Assembly: GCF_051380875.1 (NCBI RefSeq)
Contig: NZ_JBNYXW010000006.1
Coordinates: forward strand, 186,001-250,000
DNA: 64,000 bases
Origin: Janthinobacterium sp051380875
GTDB lineage: Bacteria > Pseudomonadota > Gammaproteobacteria > Burkholderiales > Burkholderiaceae_D
Reading direction: 5' to 3'
Part shown: positions 62,241 to 64,000 of the stretch, in pieces
How positions within the stretch are numbered: position 1 is the stretch's first letter
How the letters are laid out: each line of letters opens with the position of its first letter
Notes under the pieces: model-generated
What the model was told of the DNA's origin: nothing
The model's database searches: none
What the model saw: only the letters and a program-made list of their open reading frames with translations
Made by a program: the position numbers and the translations under genes

Positions 62241-62967
62241 CCTTGCAAGGAATTTTGCAAGCAAGGTGTTGCTCTGGCTCGCCCTGATGTGTGCCGGTGC
62301 GCCTGCCTGGGCTGGGCTGGTGGCGGGCACGGTGATGCAGTTGAGCGGTCCGCTGATGGTCAAGAAGGCCGATGGCAAGGTGAAGTTGCTGGCCATCAAG
62401 TCCGAAGTCGAGCAGGGCGATACCTTGCTGACGGAAAAAGAGACCTATGCACTGATCAAGCTGATCGACAATAGCGAGATCACGCTGAAACCGAATTCCA
62501 GCTTTGTAATTGAACAATTCACCTACACGGCGGAGCAGCCCGATGGCGACCACGCCATCTTCAGCCTGCTCAAGGGCGGCTTGCGTTCCGTCACAGGGCT
62601 GCTGGGCAAGCGCAACAAGGAGCGCTTCGAGATGAAGACGCCGGCCGCCACCATCGGCATTCGCGGCACGACGTTTGTTGCCAACTATGTTGCGCCGCCA
62701 GCGCCTGGCGCGCCATCGGGGCCGGTCCCGGGCCTGTATGTGCAAGTGATCGATGGCCTGATTCATGTGGCGAATCCTTCCGGGGCGCAAAACTTTGCCG
62801 CCGGGCAGTTCGGTTTTACGTCCAATTTCCAGCAGCCGCCCATAGTCCTGCCCGCCAATCCCGGCCTGCCGTTCGCGCCTCCACCGGCATTTTCTGCAGT
62901 ACCGCCCACGTCAAGCGGCAGCGCCGGCAGCAGCAAGGCGGCTGCCATCGACTGTGTCGTGCGTTAA
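62209..62967 (+). CDS. Exported FecR-domain protein, partner of the TpsA locus
   Basis: A 252-aa protein with a signal peptide ending A-P-A-W-A (about residue 35). A FecR domain follows (about 40-170): G-D-T-L-L-T-E-K-E-T-Y-A-L-I-K-L-I-D-N-S-E-I-T-L, then K-T-P-A-A-T-I-G-I-R-G-T. A Pro/Ser/Gly-rich tail ends A-I-D-C-V-V-R, whose Cys249 is the only Cys after the signal. There is no anti-sigma domain or membrane helix as in true FecR, so it is a periplasmic or surface protein. It starts inside the 3' end of the TpsA gene (AGGA 10 bases upstream); an ATG at 62176 in frame is an alternative. Confidence 0.88.
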   Translation: MKHLKKRIATNLARNFASKVLLWLALMCAGAPAWAGLVAGTVMQLSGPLMVKKADGKVKLLAIKSEVEQGDTLLTEKETYALIKLIDNSEITLKPNSSFVIEQFTYTAEQPDGDHAIFSLLKGGLRSVTGLLGKRNKERFEMKTPAATIGIRGTTFVANYVAPPAPGAPSGPVPGLYVQVIDGLIHVANPSGAQNFAAGQFGFTSNFQQPPIVLPANPGLPFAPPPAFSAVPPTSSGSAGSSKAAAIDCVVR

Positions 62968-62999
62968 AGTCGTCCAGTGCCGCACCTTACAAATAGGGC

Positions 63000-63034
63000 T
63001 TGACCTTCCCATCATTGGATAGCCGACCCTGTAT
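63000..63034 (+). promoter_or_regulatory. CueR-like copper-responsive promoter of copA
   Basis: TTGACC (63000-63005) overlaps ACCTTCC, followed by TTGGATAGCC, resembling the CueR operator ACCTTCC-N-GGAAGGT with a degraded right arm. A TGTAT -10-like tract follows with a long spacer, as MerR-type promoters have. It faces copA, 61 bases before its ATG. Confidence 0.5.
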
Positions 63035-63064
63035 GCATTAGTTAATCTTCGTACAGGATCTGTC

Positions 63065-64000
63065 ATGCACCAGGCCGCACTCGCTCCCGATACTCCCACT
63101 CCCGCCACCCACGCCTATGCGCAGGCGCTGGACATTGAAGGCATGAGCTGCGCCTCTTGCGTGGGCCGCGTGGAAAAAGCGCTGGCCGCCGTGCCCGGCG
63201 TCAGCCTGGCCAGCGTCAACCTGGCCACCGAGGTGGCCAAAGTCACGTCAAGCACGCCAATTGCTCTGGCCACCTTGCAGGCGGCCGTGGAAAAGGCCGG
63301 CTATAGCGTGGCGCAACGCGAGATCGACTTGAATATCGCGGGCATGACCTGCGCCTCTTGCGTGGGACGCGTGGAAAAAGCCTTGCTGAAAGTGCCAGGC
63401 GTGGCTGCGGCCAGCGTCAACCTGGCCACCGAAAGCGCCCGCATCAAGGTGACGGGCGGCGTTGATGCCGCCACGCTGGTCGCCGCCATCGACAAGGCTG
63501 GCTACGAAGCCAGGGTGCCTGCCGCCAGCAAGGCCAGCGCGCCCGCAGTCGCACCGAATCGCGATGGCGTCAAAGTGGCGCTGGCCGCCATCCTCGCCTT
63601 TCCTTTGATGCTGCCCATGCTGCTGGAATGGGCCGGCATCCATCTGATGCTGCCTGGCTGGCTGCAATTCGCCCTGGCCACGCCCGTGCAATTCTATTTT
63701 GGCGCGCGCTTCTACAAGGCGGGCTGGAAGGCTGCGCGTGCCGGTAGCGGCAACATGGATCTGCTGGTGGCCCTGGGCACGAGCGCCGCATATGGTTTGT
63801 CCGTCTACCAGTGGCTGACGGCGGGCGAGATGCTGCCGCACCTGTATTTCGAGGCGTCGGCCGTCGTCATCACGCTGGTGCTGCTGGGAAAATGGCTGGA
63901 AAGCCGCGCCAAGCGCCAAACGGCCTCGGCCATCCGCGCGCTGCAAGTGCTGCGTCCGGAATCGGCCCGCGTGCGCCGCGATGGCGTGGAGCAAGACTTG
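63065..64000 (+). CDS. copA: Copper-translocating P-type ATPase CopA, 3' end cut by window
   Basis: Open to the end of the window (312 codons seen), so no stop is present. It pumps Cu(I) out of the cytoplasm using ATP. Two heavy-metal-binding domains lie at about 22-85 and 88-150 with G-M-S-C29-A-S-C32 and G-M-T-C96-A-S-C99. The first membrane helices follow, with G-S-G-N-M-D-L-L-V-A-L-G-T and L-E-S-R-A-K-R. The two metal domains share nearly identical DNA around the CxxC motif, which suggests a recent duplication or conversion. The phosphorylation and ATP domains lie beyond the window. Confidence 0.93.
   Translation, partial: MHQAALAPDTPTPATHAYAQALDIEGMSCASCVGRVEKALAAVPGVSLASVNLATEVAKVTSSTPIALATLQAAVEKAGYSVAQREIDLNIAGMTCASCVGRVEKALLKVPGVAAASVNLATESARIKVTGGVDAATLVAAIDKAGYEARVPAASKASAPAVAPNRDGVKVALAAILAFPLMLPMLLEWAGIHLMLPGWLQFALATPVQFYFGARFYKAGWKAARAGSGNMDLLVALGTSAAYGLSVYQWLTAGEMLPHLYFEASAVVITLVLLGKWLESRAKRQTASAIRALQVLRPESARVRRDGVEQDL

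Overview
The window looks like a chromosomal segment of a high-GC betaproteobacterium of the Oxalobacteraceae (Janthinobacterium/Herbaspirillum-like). The reasons are the gene order leuC-entericidin-leuD-leuB-asd-fimV-truA-trpF-trpB-trpA-accD-folC-SPOR-cvpA-purF, the rpsF-priB-rpsR-rplI-dnaB block, and the HemP/DUF2325 and PepSY/DUF2271/DUF4198 iron-linked clusters. The genus is an inference from gene content; no rRNA or tRNA gene is visible. I saw no insertion sequence, phage, CRISPR array or integrase.

Layout. 1-5852: a truncated CheR methyltransferase, a CheB methylesterase domain, a receiver-kinase fusion and a large PAS hybrid kinase, forming one signalling operon. 5910-8528: small stress and membrane genes (MAPEG, KGG protein, an 88-aa unknown, DUF2239 with twin ACCCGGGT operators) and a broken pyridoxamine-oxidase-like stress gene. 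8667-13274: a Fur-box promoter drives a possible 20-aa peptide, a PepSY membrane protein, DUF2271, DUF4198, an ApbE flavin transferase and a membrane-anchored flavodoxin reductase. This reads as a transmembrane electron chain for iron handling. 13340-15779: glutathione peroxidase and a second Fur-linked operon (hemP, 109-aa unknown, DUF2325). 16052-18553: fnr-like regulator, NarL-type regulator and universal stress protein, with a perfect FNR box. 18927-21634: cheZ-cheA. 21912-26466: leucine synthesis and asd. 26638-39767: fimV, truA, trp genes, accD, folC, a SPOR protein, cvpA, purF and a PLP enzyme. 39833-43772: lexA with two SOS boxes, the S6-PriB-S18-L9 operon and dnaB. 43865-45545: phosphate transport. 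45591-50577: an MBL-fold hydrolase divergent from an HD-GYP/GAF protein that is translationally coupled to a CHASE2 adenylate/guanylate cyclase. 50795-62967: a two-partner secretion locus, made of a TpsB transporter, a 3272-aa TpsA exoprotein with a run of YDG repeats about 5.2 kb long, and an exported FecR-domain protein. 63065-64000: start of a copper P-type ATPase under a CueR-like promoter.

The two most interesting parts are the ApbE/DUF2271 electron chain, where DUF2271 carries a D-x-x-S-G-A-T flavinylation-type motif, and the secretion locus. In the latter, the mature exoprotein and the exported FecR-like protein each contain one cysteine only, placed within four residues of the C-terminus, which suggests a disulfide link between the two.
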